This document shows, piece by piece, positions 1-12,639 of a DNA stretch of 64,000 nt. This DNA comes from Populus alba. Taxonomy: Eukaryota > Streptophyta > Magnoliopsida > Malpighiales > Salicaceae. The notes under the pieces are model-generated. The model saw nothing but the letters and a program-made list of their open reading frames with translations, had not been told where the DNA came from and made no database searches. The stretch spans positions 4,836,001-4,900,000 of the forward strand of contig NC_133302.1 in assembly GCF_005239225.2 (NCBI RefSeq), written 5' to 3'. Within the stretch, counting starts at the first letter, position 1. Each line of letters begins with the position of its first letter. The position numbers and the translations under genes are program-made.

Positions 1-990
1 ATGATTTTTGGGTAGCCATTCAAGTCATCTTTATAGCCTCTACATCCCTAAGCAAAGTGTATGGCCAACGGACCTTTGGATTGGCTCACTCAGTCTTTTT
101 TTCACTTTTTTTTTTTTCTTTGGTTTCCATATCTAACCCTTCAAATTTTCAAAGCAACCATTTAATTTGATTTTCCTTCCAATTTGGTCCATCTTTATAT
201 AATTGGATTTTTTTTTCAATTTTATCCTTGTTTAAAAAAATTTTAATCTATCAGAATTGGTCATCATTCTTTTGATTATTATTTATTTTATCCGAGATGG
301 TTTTTAAAATTGATTTTTTTAGGATTTCATTCTCCTTCAGTTTTTTTTTCCTACAAGATTTGATTCATATTCTTGTAATTGTTATTTTTTATACTTTGAT
401 AAATTTTTTAATTTGATTTTTTTTTCAATTTCATCCTTCAACATTAAATTAGCTGAAAATTAAGCTTATTGATGAAGCATGGGTTGAGGATTTCACGAGT
501 TGCGGATTGGGAAGATTAACTTAGGTTTAGGAGATTTTCCTGAATTTGTTTGGTTGTTTTTTTTTTCAATTTTTAAGCTCATGTTTTATTTTTAGTTTCA
601 TCCATTGATATTTATTTTATTTGAGATTAGACTTCGTTATTTTTTATTTTCTTTCTATATGAATTTTCACCGGGTTTGAAAATGACTAGGGTTTTTCTTA
701 TAGGATATATAGATGGTATTATTATAGGATTCCAATTCATCTCATAGTTTTTTTTTCTATAGTAAGCCGCAATAATCAACTGACCTTGAGCAAAGCAAGA
801 AATATCTCATCATTCAATTTGAAAAATACAAAGAGCATTGCCTTGTGAAAAACGATCTCTAAGGTCTTCCTATACTTCTTGTGTTGTGGTTGAAAAAATA
901 ACATTGTCTGCAATGTCTTATTTGAGTGAATTAAGAATCTAAGAAATAAAAAATATTATTGTATTTTTTTCCATAAGGCATATTCATCTA
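1..990. repeat. AT-rich dispersed repeat, no gene seen
   Basis: T-rich sequence with recurring phrases such as CAATTTCATCCTTCAACATT that I associate with dispersed Salicaceae repeats; related wording recurs near 62.3-62.8 kb. No open frame of note and no exon-like pattern. Family not identified. Confidence 0.4.
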
Positions 991-999
991 GCTTGTTTG

Positions 1000-1439
1000 T
1001 TTCAATGACATGGAAATGGTTCCATTTATAAAACCTAGCTTGGATTTGGCATTCAATAAAATCATTGTGGTCATGCATCATATAAGAGGCTTTGAGATGC
1101 ACACCATATCTGGATGATCTAAATGGTACAAAAAATATGGATTGTTGTTCAATGGTTGATGTTCCTCTATGATGATTGATATTAGCATGAAAAAAAAAAA
1201 AGAATTACTAGAAAGGCTAGGGTATTGAACCTAACTCTAATACCATGTAAGGAAAATAAAATAGAAATTTGTATGTATTTTTTTGTATTAGGAAACATCT
1301 ACTTTATACAAGAGAGTTGGTATAATTATGCTTTTTTATTATAAGTAGTCTAAGTGTAAAAGGAAACTAAAAATAATTACAGGAAAATTACATTAAGTAA
1401 AATATATTCTCTTTGAATGAACATATATTTCCTAATACA
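1000..1439 (-). mobile_element. Ty1/copia fragment: short LTR, primer-binding site and broken gag start
   Basis: On the minus strand an LTR of about 194 bp (1,439 down to 1,246) begins TGTATTAGGAAATA and ends CCTTACA. It is followed directly by TGGTATTAGAG, which resembles the initiator-Met tRNA primer-binding site usual in plant copia elements. Further down the minus strand (about 1,160-1,000) translated pieces resemble the N-terminal copia gag domain (NPYFLYHLDHPDMV, then AKSKLGFINGTI after a break). Frameshifted and truncated: no protease or pol follows. A related LTR piece with the same primer-binding region lies at 15.70-15.93 kb and 47.23-47.46 kb. Confidence 0.65.
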
Positions 1440-1600
1440 TAGAGCATTCTCCATCATTCTGTACTGCTTGTAAAACAAATGGTTGTTTGTATTAGTTTTC
1501 TTTTACCACCTTAACATATAATAGTGAATATCATAAGTTTAGGCAACAATAAGCACATTAAAAGCACTGATGGAATTAGAGAACATCAACACCATAGAAA
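1440..1600. repeat. Segment homologous to the region upstream of RLK copies A and B
   Basis: Reads in parallel with 15,925-16,025 and 47,455-47,560 (shared TAGAGCATTCTCCATCATT and AAAACAAATGGTTGT). It then jumps straight to the sequence that in A and B follows a SINE-like insertion (compare CATAAGTTTAGGCAACA here with CATAAGTTCAAGCAACA). It therefore looks like a SINE-free version of the same site. Confidence 0.5.
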
Positions 1601-1614
1601 TTATAAGGTAAACC

Positions 1615-1930
1615 AAACACCAAACAGCTTACCTTAGGTAGGTGTACTAGGGGTGTTAAAACCTTTCTTTTACACAACCAATCTCTTGTTTTAGAATCTC
1701 TAAAAGACCAGTTAGGTTTTCTAATGACTATAATACTAGGTAGCGACTTCTTTTTTCACAAAACAAAGACCCTAACATCATTCTCCACTCCTGGAAAGGG
1801 TCGCCGCAACACTGCACTCTTGCGAGGGTGCAACAAGGGGGAAAGACCTTCTTGTTCTGCCTGCAGCGCATCTAGGGGAAGAAGATGGCAAGTAATGCCA
1901 TCGAAATGGCATCGTTTTGTCTATCTATCT
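1615..1930 (+). mobile_element. Gypsy (Tat-type) LTR fragment, 3' part, plus orientation
   Basis: CAGCTTACCTTAGGTAGG, a 'TACACAACCA' block, 'GACCAGTTAGG' and 'ATACTAGGTAGCGACTTC' occur in the same order and spacing as near the LTR 3' ends at 31,515-31,640, 32,320-32,440 and 36,400-36,520. Short solitary fragment; no coding sequence. Confidence 0.6.
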
Positions 1931-1989
1931 ATATATATATATAATAGTAAATGAAACAATGTTATTTTGTACAAAATTTGTTGTTTAAT

Positions 1990-2700
1990 TTAAAAGAAAA
2001 TGACGCCAAAAAGTCTTTGTTTCCAAATCAGTCCTCAGTTGAGATTTTGGTTTTAAGAATCAATTCAATTGTATCCCTGCTAAATTTAAATGTTAGCTTT
2101 GAAGTTAGTCCCCTTTTTCACTTTAATCCTTGGTTTTGAATTTATACATTTTGACCCTCAATTATTCAACAAACTTTCAATTTCTTTAATTTAGCCCTTG
2201 ATTCAATCAATTTCAACCCTTATATTAGCTTCTTTTCTAGTTTGGTCCTTAGTTTTGGATTTCTTCAAGCAAATCCCTAATTGCCCATCAAACTTCAATA
2301 TTTACGCAATTAAGTCCTTGATTTGACCAAATTAAATCTTAAAAATTGTGATGTGACCCCTAATCTTTAATCTCTTTCAATTAAAGCCTAAATTGATTTT
2401 AAAAAATCAATTTTCTTGCAATTAAACCCTTTATAAATTCAATTAGACCTTAAACAAATTCTAATTGGTTCCTTAAACATCTAATTTAAAATTTTTCTTC
2501 CTTAAATTGAATTTTCTTTATCAATAGAGCCTTTATCAGTAAAAAAATATACTGTCAATTTTAATCTTTGTATTTTTGAACTTCCTCAACCAATCTTTGG
2601 TCATTTTCTGGGTACCCTGTGTCCTCTTTTCACTGTTGTATATTTATTGGTTTTCTTCCGACAAAGTTTTTGATTATTTTTTTTTGTGTGGGACCTAAAA
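1990..2700 (-). mobile_element. Gypsy (Tat-type) LTR fragment, U3 part, minus orientation
   Basis: The reverse complement of about 2,230-2,330 reads almost like 29,305-29,400 in the U3 of the large gypsy LTR (TAATTGC, then TAAATATTGAAGTTT, then an AATTAGGG block). It lies opposite in orientation to the U5-like fragment just to its left, so the two are not simply one LTR. Confidence 0.55.
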
Positions 2701-2880
2701 ATAGATAATAACAAATCAAATTGAAAATTTCAAAAAATTCACTATTAAAATCCACGTTGATGAACAATAATTAACAATAAAACCTCTTTCTTTTTTTAGT
2801 TTATACTATAATTTTGGAAAGGAATTTGGTCCTTTAGGCCATTCTAGGGATGATTAATGCTGAGTATTTGGGCTGTTGAA

Positions 2881-2887
2881 TGGTGTG

Positions 2888-2964
<77 letters not shown>
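2881..2964. repeat. Compound (GT)n-(TA)n microsatellite
   Basis: About seven GT units run into roughly 33 uninterrupted TA units. No gene nearby. Confidence 0.95.
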
Positions 2965-2967
<3 letters not shown>

Positions 2968-3039
2968 ACATGAAAAGATTACGAAACATTTTATAACGTA
3001 TAGGCTATAAAAACATATGTGAGACCAAGTATTCACAAA

Positions 3040-3880
3040 TTAACTTTATATTTTTTAGGTTTATTAAAAAAAAAATATAAAGGAAAAAAAAAAGTTTAGG
3101 TCTCACCCGAGTTATGTCGAGTCACCGAGTTTAGACTATTTAAAACACGGCCGAGACCCCGGGTTGCCTAGGTCTCACTTCAACTCTCGGGTCAGGTCGG
3201 TTTTTATATTTATGGGTAAAACTCATGTCAAATCTTTTGAAAATTGTTTTATGAAAAATATTACTAAAAATTGTTTTTTCTTTGAAAATTATTTTGAGGA
3301 GTTTTTGATATCACTGCCTATTTGTTTGGGAAAACGGTTTGAAGAGAAGCATCTGGATTTGAAACTACAACCTCTTTGGATTTTGAAAGATTTGGAACTA
3401 TTGATATGTAAAGCTCAAGGTTATTACTTGTCTTGATCAAAATTTGTTTTTCTTACAGAGAGGATTCTTCTTTTACTTTAGAGAATGCAGACACTAATTG
3501 TTGGAGCAACTTTTGGGTTTCCAAAGGCAAACCTTTAATTTGCTTATTTCAAGTTGGGAAATTCGATTTTCATCTTAAATCATTTGAGCTCATGATTTGT
3601 GTTCTAACCTAATTTTTATCTATTGGTTTTAATTTTATTTTACGGGGTTTAAAATATAAAATTAAAATATTAAAAATTTATTTCAATAAAAAATATGATT
3701 TGTTAGCTTGCACGAATACTAGAGATTATAATGTGCTTTTATCATTTTATCCTTATCTTTAAAATAACCCTTACCTAAATATAGATCTGAGTGCATGCAG
3801 AAGAGGAGGCAGAGGAAACTCTAGGAGAAAGCCATTACTAGAAACCTACAAAAAAATAAATAAATAAAGACATTTTAAAA
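3040..3880. repeat. Repeat-derived spacer, no gene recognised
   Basis: Contains a GC-richer block (3,090-3,200) with repeated GAGTCACCGAG-like and GGTCTCAC words typical of a dispersed repeat. A 90-codon open frame at 3,164-3,436 resembles nothing I know, and its composition matches the surrounding repeat. Confidence 0.35.
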
Positions 3881-3884
3881 AAAA

Positions 3885-5031
3885 AATAGGGGCGCGGCCG
3901 AATCACTAGCCGCCGCTGCCCCCTCCCCCCAGCTTTTTTTCTCTCTTCTTCCCTGGTCTCAGACTAGACATTAAACGCCCCCTTCAGTTTTTTTTTTTTT
4001 TCTTATTCTCCCTGGCTTGAGACCAAGACCACCACCACACCAGCCTTGGCCTCCCCTCACAGCCGAACAAACATCCCCAACCATCACCATCATCTTCATC
4101 TTCGTTCTCCAATAATAGCTCAAGCAACAGCACGGAGAAAAAAAGACAAGGGAGAACGCAGAAAAAAAAAAAAAAAAGCACAGGGGATAAAGAGAAAAAA
4201 TACAGACGAATAAGGGAGGAACTAAACTGAGAGGGCAGAGAAAAAAACAGAGGAAGACAAGCAGGAGAAGCAGGAGGAAGAGACGGAGAAACAGAACCAG
4301 GAAAGGGGAAAAAACATGGATTACATAGAGAAGGAGAGAAAGGCAGAGGAGAGACACAGATCAGCCCGGCCATTGTCTTCAACCCTGCAGAAAAAGAAGA
4401 ACCCAAAACATTAGTTTCCAGAGAGAACCGGCATCATCATCATCCTCATTCCTTCATCTATAAGAAAAACCCAGAAGTAGAGAAGAGACGAACGAACAGG
4501 AGGAACAACAAGCCACCACGCCTTCGTCATCGTCTTCGTTCCTGCTTCCAAGTAAGCTTCCCGCTCCCTTTCATTTATAGTTGTATAAGTACAGGGAGAA
4601 GGTAATTTTAATTACCTTCCCACTGTGCACAACATGTGTGAATAGTTCATGCATGCGTGCCTCAGCCAGCCGGGTCACTAGCTTAGACCAATGACCGGAC
4701 TAGGTTGGGTGGGTTTAGCCCAGTCCTAAAAACTATAATTAAAAAAAAATTTAAAAATTATTTTTTAATTTATTCACTGATGTCAGATTCAGGAATAAAA
4801 ATACTGATTTAAATTTATTTTTTTTTATTTTATTTTATTTTATTTAGCTATATAAAAAATAAAAAAAATATGTGCATGCGTAAAAATAAATTTATTTTAT
4901 TTGTTTATTCACTGATGTGAGAGTCAGAAATAAAAAAACTGATTTAAATTTATTCTGTTTTTTATACTACGTAATATTTACTAATACTAAAATTAGAAAA
5001 TATTCGTAATTAAATGTCTGAGTGTGAGAAT
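3885..5031 (+). mobile_element. LTR of an old Tat-type gypsy element, internally deleted
   Basis: From about 4,357 it is collinear with the LTR at 35,641-36,629 and, from 4,551, with 31,775-32,160 (shared GTAAGCTTCCCGCTCC, GTGCACAACATGTGTGAATAG, ACTACGTAATATTTAC). The part before 4,357 (GC-rich, then purine-rich) resembles the transcribed leader of the large gypsy LTR. Near 5,014 it jumps from ATTAAAT to TCTGAGTGTGA, lacking about 300 bp present at 36,308-36,617. The canonical end GTGTGACA reads GTGTGAGA here. The start is uncertain. No internal element sequence follows, so it behaves as a solo LTR beside the 3' end of RLK copy A. Confidence 0.6.
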
Positions 5032-5979
5032 CTAGACTTTTGTTTCTACTTCTTTTAGAATATAAAGGCACGATGCCTTTTCCTTTGTCTTTGTCTTCCT
5101 GTTTAGATGGCAATTGGGTCGTCTTCCCTGCAAAAAAATTCTCTTCTAAGGAATTCTAGCGAGGAATTTGAATTTTCTTTGCAACAATGGAAATGTGTCG
5201 GATAGACTAAGGTAGAGTCTATCATGTAAAAGGCTTGCAAATATGGCTGAGATTAAGGTAGAAGTACAAAATATAATTAAGACTTTCAAGAAATCTTTGT
5301 AATTGCTTGTTATGAAGGATTTGATATGGGGACTTGTCACTAAATTGGATTGACTTTCCATGAGAAATAATATTTAAGGATGAATCCAACTATGTTTAAC
5401 TTAGCATTTTAGTAATCAGTTTTTTATTATAATTATTATTTATTTTATAAAAAAATAATATAATATATATTAGTTTCCACAACTTTGACTATAATCTTTT
5501 AGAAACAACATTTTAATACAATAAAAATACTTATAATTATAATTACTTTATAATTTTATTTATAAATCATTTATGTTTCAAAATTTTTATATTTACTTTA
5601 GATTCATTAATCGAACTTAAATAATTATTATTATAAATAAAAATATATATATATTCTTGCATAAATAAAGTTAATATTACATATAATCACTCCATGAACT
5701 ATAGGATATATACACTAGCAATAATAAGTACTGATTAATGAGTAATGATTCATACCAGGAAACATGAATTGCCAAATAAAAGATAATAGCAGTAGTGTAA
5801 TTTTGTGACTGTATAGTTTTCAATCTGTTTTCTTATTCAGGATTTTTCATGATAAAAAGTTAATATTACATATAATCACTCCATAAACCAGTACTTTCGC
5901 GAGTATTTAGTTTTCAATCTGTTTCTTATTCAGGATTTTTTCATGATAAAAAAGTTGTGGTTTGTGGCATCAGCTTTTA
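5032..5979. other. 3' flank of RLK copy A with a local duplication
   Basis: AT-rich DNA parallel to 36,630-37,569 beside copy B. A segment containing CAATCTG, TTATTCAGGATTTTTCATG and then a GATAAAAA run occurs twice (5,820-5,862 and 5,910-5,955) between copies of TTAATATTACATATAATCAC. Probably the 3' UTR and downstream region of the receptor-kinase gene; no other gene seen. Confidence 0.5.
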
Positions 5980-6649
5980 CTAATTGGCTGATGAAGAGGA
6001 AGAAGCAGTCCATGGTCCCTCTGATGACTTCACGAGGGACTGAGTTTCACTTAAACTTCCATTGACAGAAGATTGAGCAAACTCGTTATGTAAGGCCGTA
6101 GCATACCCTGATGGATCACCCAATGTGCTTGGAACCATGACCAGTTCCTCGACATCAGTTTTTCCTTTAAGCATGCTCACTACTGTAGACATTGTAGGTC
6201 TAAGTGCTGGAGATTGATTTGTGCATAGCAGGGCTACATTGATCATTCTAACCACTTCTTTCTTGTTGAATTCAGACCCCAATCTTGGATCAACTATCTC
6301 CATTATGTCCCCATTTTTTTGTAAATATAGAACCTGAAATAACCAAAAAAAATAGATATATAGCTGACCAAGAGTAAACATGAACAGGCAATTAAGAGAC
6401 TAAATGGGCATAGCTTACCCAATCTAGAAGGCATACAAAATTCTCATCCCTCCTAAATTTGACGTTGTTCATCCCAGAAACAATTTCCAATGCTACAACA
6501 CCAAAGCTGTATACATCTGCCTTGTAAGTTAAGTAACCATATAATGCATATTCCGGTGCCATGTATCCCCTGCACAGAAAGAATAACTCAGAGACATTTT
6601 ACTAGCTTGCTTCTCTAAAACATGTATAAAAGTGCTAAATGTCTATTGT

Positions 6650-6860
6650 TTGTTTTTGTTTTCGATAGGCAAAATTATATTTCTTGCAGCCTAAACAGGA
6701 TTTCGAACCCTGGATGATAATGTGTTCATTTAGAGGAACACAGCCATAGATGGGGAGGCCCTGATCCATCAGAACCCTGCCGTGTGTGATTTGAACCCTA
6801 GATGCCTGCCTACCACATATTTTGAAGCTAGCCCCTTCCATCGGCACTTCAGCCCAGTTA
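6650..6860 (-). mobile_element. Possible tRNA-derived insertion in intron 22 (copy A)
   Basis: On the minus strand a GGGCTGAAGTGCC block is followed about 70 bases later by GGGTTCAAATC, close to a Pol III B box. The piece sits wholly inside an intron and is shared with copy B (38,240-38,450), so it predates the A/B duplication. No clear poly-A or target duplication. Confidence 0.3.
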
Positions 6861-9800
6861 CAGCATCATACTCTTTAAGACTAAAAGCTATCTTAGATAA
6901 ATGACAATACTTGTGTGTTTTCCTTACTGTCTTCTTTTCAGGATTTTTCATGTGTTCAATAAACCCCGTGTTAATATCAGAAACTCACATTGTTCCAGCA
7001 ACTCTGGTGTCGATGTGGGTGTTGTCCTCGTCATCAAGCTTGGCCATTCCAAAATCAGATATCTTGGCGTTCATGTCCTTGTCAAGAAGGATATTGGTAC
7101 CTTTTATGTCCCTATGAACAATTTTGAGTGTCGACTCCTCATGCAGGAAAACCAGACCTTTCGCTATGCTTACACATATCCTCTGCCTTGTACGCCAGTC
7201 TAGCTTCGTTGCCTTGATTTCCTTGGTCCCTGTAATCATCAAGCATAACCCAACCCATCAGTTTCTTCTTCACTAATTCTATCTATATGCCATTAAAATA
7301 ACTTGTTTTCTTTCCCATTACTTTACATAAGATACTATGGGGAAGGGATCAGAGGCCTACCGAACAAAACATGCGCAAGGCTATTGTTTTCCATGTATTC
7401 ATATACCAGCAACAATTGCTTCCCCTCAATGCAACATCCATACAATCTAACAAGATTTGGGTGTTGCAAAGCAGAAATCATGCCTATTTCGTTCACAAAC
7501 TCACGATTCCCCTGTTTTGATTTCGCAGAAAGCTGCTTAACCGCAATAGGAGTGCCATCTGATAGAACTCCCTATAATGAGAATAATTTTAGACAAACAA
7601 AATAAGTTCACCGAGGCCATTCCTTGATGCTTCGATAAGAGAAAAGAAATAATATAGTAGACAAGTAGCTAGACGAAAAAAAAAATATGTACTATACTTT
7701 GTAGACGCAGCCAAAACCACCTTCTCCAAGTTTGTTTGCTGGATCAAAGTCATTCGTTGCAGCTTTGATTTGTCTGAAGGTGAAGATACCAGTAAGCAGA
7801 TCTAACCCAACAAGTTCTGCCCAAGGAACAAAGAGGATATGTATATATTAGAGAGTATGGTTAGAGAGTAATATAAAACCATTGTTTAGCTTCATCTTTG
7901 GATTGAGATAATTCTTTGACAAATGTATGCATTCATAGATAGACATACAGCAAATAAGATGCAGAAAATTGCTTATTGCCGTGTTATTTTAGTGACTGAA
8001 TTCCTCACTAGAATTTGCAAAATCAAATAAATGTATCAACTTTACCTCGATCCCTCGATTTCCTTCCTCCCAAATAACCTTTCCACCAAAGAGTGGATAG
8101 AAATACGAGAATGAGGAATAATGGCAAAACCACAGCTCCAGCGACAATGAATCTCTTCCTGCCTTTATCAGGTGGCTTGAAGTCTAGGCAGAAATAGAAT
8201 TGCAGCAAGAGCAAGTATTGTCAGATCACAGTACTAATTATTACTTCATTACCATGTCATTCCATTATATGTCAACCTACCAGATTCCACATCAATGGCT
8301 GATATTAGAGGACCATATGTTCCTTTTGTGGGAGACCTTGTGGTTCCTTTCCCAGCCCAATGAAGGCGGATCTCTAAAGCTCCATTGGTTACAGGTGCTG
8401 TATAATTATGAATGTATACCTTATCCGCCCCTCCCGCTGCCTTCACTATATCAAAAATCCTTCAGCACAACAATGTCCTGCGAGAACAATTCTTCAATTA
8501 AGCTGTCACCTATTGCATAAGGAATGAATCTATGATCTTTTAATTAATAGATACCTGAATATAAACATCAAATATCCGTCTTCCTAGACTGTAATAGGAT
8601 CTGTTATCCCTCATCACTATCTCTGCAAAGTGCAGCTTGATTTTGTAATTCCCATTTACCAGACAGGGAACGTGGTATGTGAGAGACAAAGGAGTGAGGC
8701 GTGCATTTGTGTACAATACAGAGTTGTCCATTCTGAGCGTGGACTTGTTTTTTGCTATGTAGAAAATCCAAGGAAGCAGGAACATCCCAGATATGTCCGG
8801 TGGTACTTGTTTGCCAATCCTCTCTTTTGGACGCATATTTTGCTGCACCTCCTGGCTCATTATCTGCTTCGTAGATGGTGTTTCCAATGGTGGCTTCTGG
8901 TCCCCCACAAATTTATGTGCACTGAATATCGCTCTATTCATAGAAATAAAAATGGCCATGGCCACCGATATGATTAAACAAATTATAACACAAGAAAGGC
9001 TAGGATCAGACCGTACGCTAAATCGGAGCAAACAGAACATAAACAATTAAGATTTTGTGATGCCGGAGCATCCTTTTCCTCCTTGAGTGGAAATCGTGGT
9101 GGGAACCACGATGTAAATGCCCACATAAGTTTGTCCGTTAACATTTGTCTAGGCTTTTGGGATCAACCGGTTGTTTATTCCTGCACCAGTTGAAGGTCTT
9201 AGATTCGATTTGTTTCCATAGGAGGATGGAAATCCTAGTGGTCGGATGCATGATGGGGTAGCCACACGCAAAAGGACCATTGAGTTTATGACTGAGATGC
9301 TATGATCCAACGAATATAGAAATAAATATATAGTCTAGGCTGACAGGTTGTTCCTGCATCATTTTTTTCGGTCTCCTTCCGGGTGAAATGTAAAAGCGGA
9401 TAGCTTAACAAATTTAAGAGTACCTTCAGAACAAGCACGCAGGCACTCAACAGGTTTCCTGGAAATATTGGCCAGATAGAATCATCAGCTTACTTAAAAG
9501 AATCATCAACAGGTTTTAGATATTTATCAAAGTAGAAGCTTACGAATAGTTCCCTCCCCAAGTACTTTTGAACAGATTTCTGGCAAGACAAGAAGAGTTA
9601 AGTTTTTGTAGGTTATTATGAAGTGAACGGTGATGTAAAAAGAAGCAGACTTTCAAAATCAAAGGCAAGGCAAGGAAAATGAAATCAATCTTACAGTGTT
9701 TCTCTACATTTTGCTTCCGAAGTAAAATTGTTGTAAGAAAGATCGATTTCGCTGCACACAAAGATAGCTTCCTAAACATTTTTTTAGAAAATTGCATGCA

Positions 9801-12639
9801 CATGTTATCTTTTGGTTGCTATCTCAATGCAGAAGAGATGAATAGACAGAAGAGATGAAGACAGTTTGGGAGAGAAAGGACATGTCCTCACCTCACGTCT
9901 TTTTCTGATTTTAACAGATAAAAATTCAATCCAAAACTATACAAATTTATTTTTATATCTCCATCTTCGTCACTGTAACCAAACACATTTTTGTCCCTAC
10001 TGTATTTGTCCTTTCTATTCAAGGACAATAACTAAATGAAACCTTGGAGATAGTTTGATCATTCATGCACTACTGTACTGAAAAACTATCTGGGAACTGG
10101 GAAGGATAATCTGATTTCCAGCTTCTCATCAGTATAGATCTTCAAAGACTAGGACATATTATTAAACCTACAGACATCTGTTATAGGATAAGGGAAACCT
10201 GATGTTCATGATTAAGCTTTTGGGTTGAGAATGTTCAGATAAAGGCGAACTGAAGTTGATCATTTCTGTCTTTCAGGGGAGAGTTAATGCATAAAATATT
10301 CAATAATTCTAATTGAGTAAAAAGAAAATATATTACAAACAAAAATCTAAAAAATCATAATTTATATACAGAAATTAAGAAAAAAACTAACATACTAGCG
10401 AGTATCTCTTTTGTCGATCCAATCTGGGATGGGCCCTGTAAGCATGTTCCTTGTAAGATACCTATGCAAAAAGTAAAATTGTCATCTGGTTGAACATTTG
10501 TCCAAGGCTACCATTGTAAAAGACTGTCTGGAGGACAAGTTTATCATCATAATTGCTGTACTCTACCATGAGAATAACTTGAAAAAAGGATTGAGCTATC
10601 GGATCAGCTCTGGTCAACATTTTTATTAAAAAAAATTAATTTTTGTTCCATTCTTTTCACAAGATATTGACCCGATCAGGTATGGACAGGGTTTGGCCAG
10701 GTTGAATAGGTTTGACAGTTCAATTTCTTGCATGGTTCAACTAGAATCTTGGCCCTGGTCATGCTCCGAGTCCTGGATTTTCTTGGACTAGTTATCTGAC
10801 TGGTTTAGGTTTAATAATTAGGCTTTCATATGGCAAACATTAATTTCAGAAGGTAATATAATATAGTATACTTACATTTTCTCCAAGCTTTTTAGGCCAT
10901 CATAATTTGTTGGAAGTGAACCATTTAATCTGTTGAAACTGAGATCCCTGTTTTCGAAAAAGAAGGGGGAAAAAAGGGTAATGACCATGGTTCATAATGC
11001 ATATTGAAGGTTATTTACAAATAATAATGTAGCTGCAATCTAAAATCAGCAGCTCTAAGTATCCATGAGATTCACACTTCAATCTTCATGTAGATGAATG
11101 ACAGAATGGATGATATACAAGGGATAGAGTAAATTACAAAATTTTTCAGCTTTGCCATTCTGGTCAAATATATGGGAAAATTTCCTGACAAGTTGCAGTT
11201 GCTCAACATCCTGCAATATACATTAATTTCATGTAAGCTAAATATACACTGTGTTGTAAATTAAATTGATCATGGTATGAGAGTATCAGCTGCAAGAATA
11301 ACTCACAGATACTTAATGCCTGCTATAGATTCTAGGTTGGGAAACTCTGAACCATCTCCAAGTAAGTTACTTATTTTTCTGCTCAATAGTAGGCAACATA
11401 AAAATGTGAGAAGTTCAGGATTAAAGTTGTAACTGAGACCATAAATTTTAAAACAAATATCTTACAGATCAGTTAGATTAGTCAAGAGAGAAATGCTTGA
11501 AGGAATGGGTCCAGTGAAACCACCAGCTTGGATCTCTCTGTTAATACAAAATTAAAGGGGGGTTAGGGTTCTGCTTCAGTGATGAGATTCAGAGCTTGTG
11601 GTAGAAACTAGCACATACAATGTATCAAGTTGTTTCCAGCTCCGAATAAAATCAGGTATTCTTCCAGTGAAGTTATTGCCGCTAAGCCTTCTGCATTCGC
11701 CGAACGGAAAACACAGAATCATGAAACTTGGAGAGTAAAGAGATGCATCTGTAATATCAAATACTGCAACTAATGAGTATGATACACAATAACCATGAGA
11801 AATGAGAACCTACAGTTCCTTCAATCCGGTCAGATTAGTCAGAGCCGGTGGTAACTCTCCAGTGAGATAATTGCCACTGAGAGTTCTGCAATCACAAAAG
11901 GAGAAAAACACTTAGCATTCAATAATCAGTTAGGACTTAATTTCTAATACAAAAGGGTTGAATGAACTGACAGATTCTCCAGGTTAACCAAGCCTCCAAG
12001 CTCAGGGGGAACAGTTCCGGAAAACATATTGTCCTGAATGTTCCTGCATAAATGGCAACTCTCAGGATTACTCCTGACTAAACAATTGAACAGATTTAAA
12101 TATGAAAAGAAAAAAAAACAAGAAATTGACTAGTAGAAAAATGCATACAGGTAACTAAGTGTCGTAATCCTTCCCAGATAGCTAGGAATTTTTCCTGTCA
12201 ACCGATTCACGCCGACAGACCTGTTGTTTATACAATCTATTAATTATGAGTAAGCAATTCCTTGGCTAGAAAACATGAACGCAGAATTTTCTTACAATGT
12301 TTCCAGCTTGGTATTAGCCCATTCAGGTGGTATATTGCCACTCAGGTAGTTGGCCCAAAGACCTCTGCAGAGCCGATAAATTAAGTTCTAATAAAACCGA
12401 ATCATACGATGCAAATTCACGGTGCTCAATCTGTAGAAACGTAATAATTTGAAGCACTGCTTACAGATGTTTAAGGTGTGGAAGTTTCTCGATAGCCTTT
12501 GGGAGAGTACCGTCAAGATCTTGCCTTTTGAGATATCTGCAATGCAATAACACATGCACCATCAATTCCTCAATACAAGGTAAGAATTCAAAACTTTCAA
12601 CCATTGCAAATCAAACAATCATATGTCAAGAAAATACAA

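Noticed and set aside
3971..4406. Minus-strand frames of 128 and 140 codons rich in Leu, Phe, Pro and Ser
   Set aside because: Antisense to a purine-rich LTR leader; low complexity, no family resemblance.
6901..7203. Plus-strand frames opposite the kinase exons
   Set aside because: Shadows of the minus-strand kinase exons, seen equally at 38,491-38,793 and 38,893-39,195.
9060..9340. Possible second SINE in an RLK intron (word TTAGATTCGATTTG)
   Set aside because: Only a weak B-box match, no A box or poly-A that I could place.
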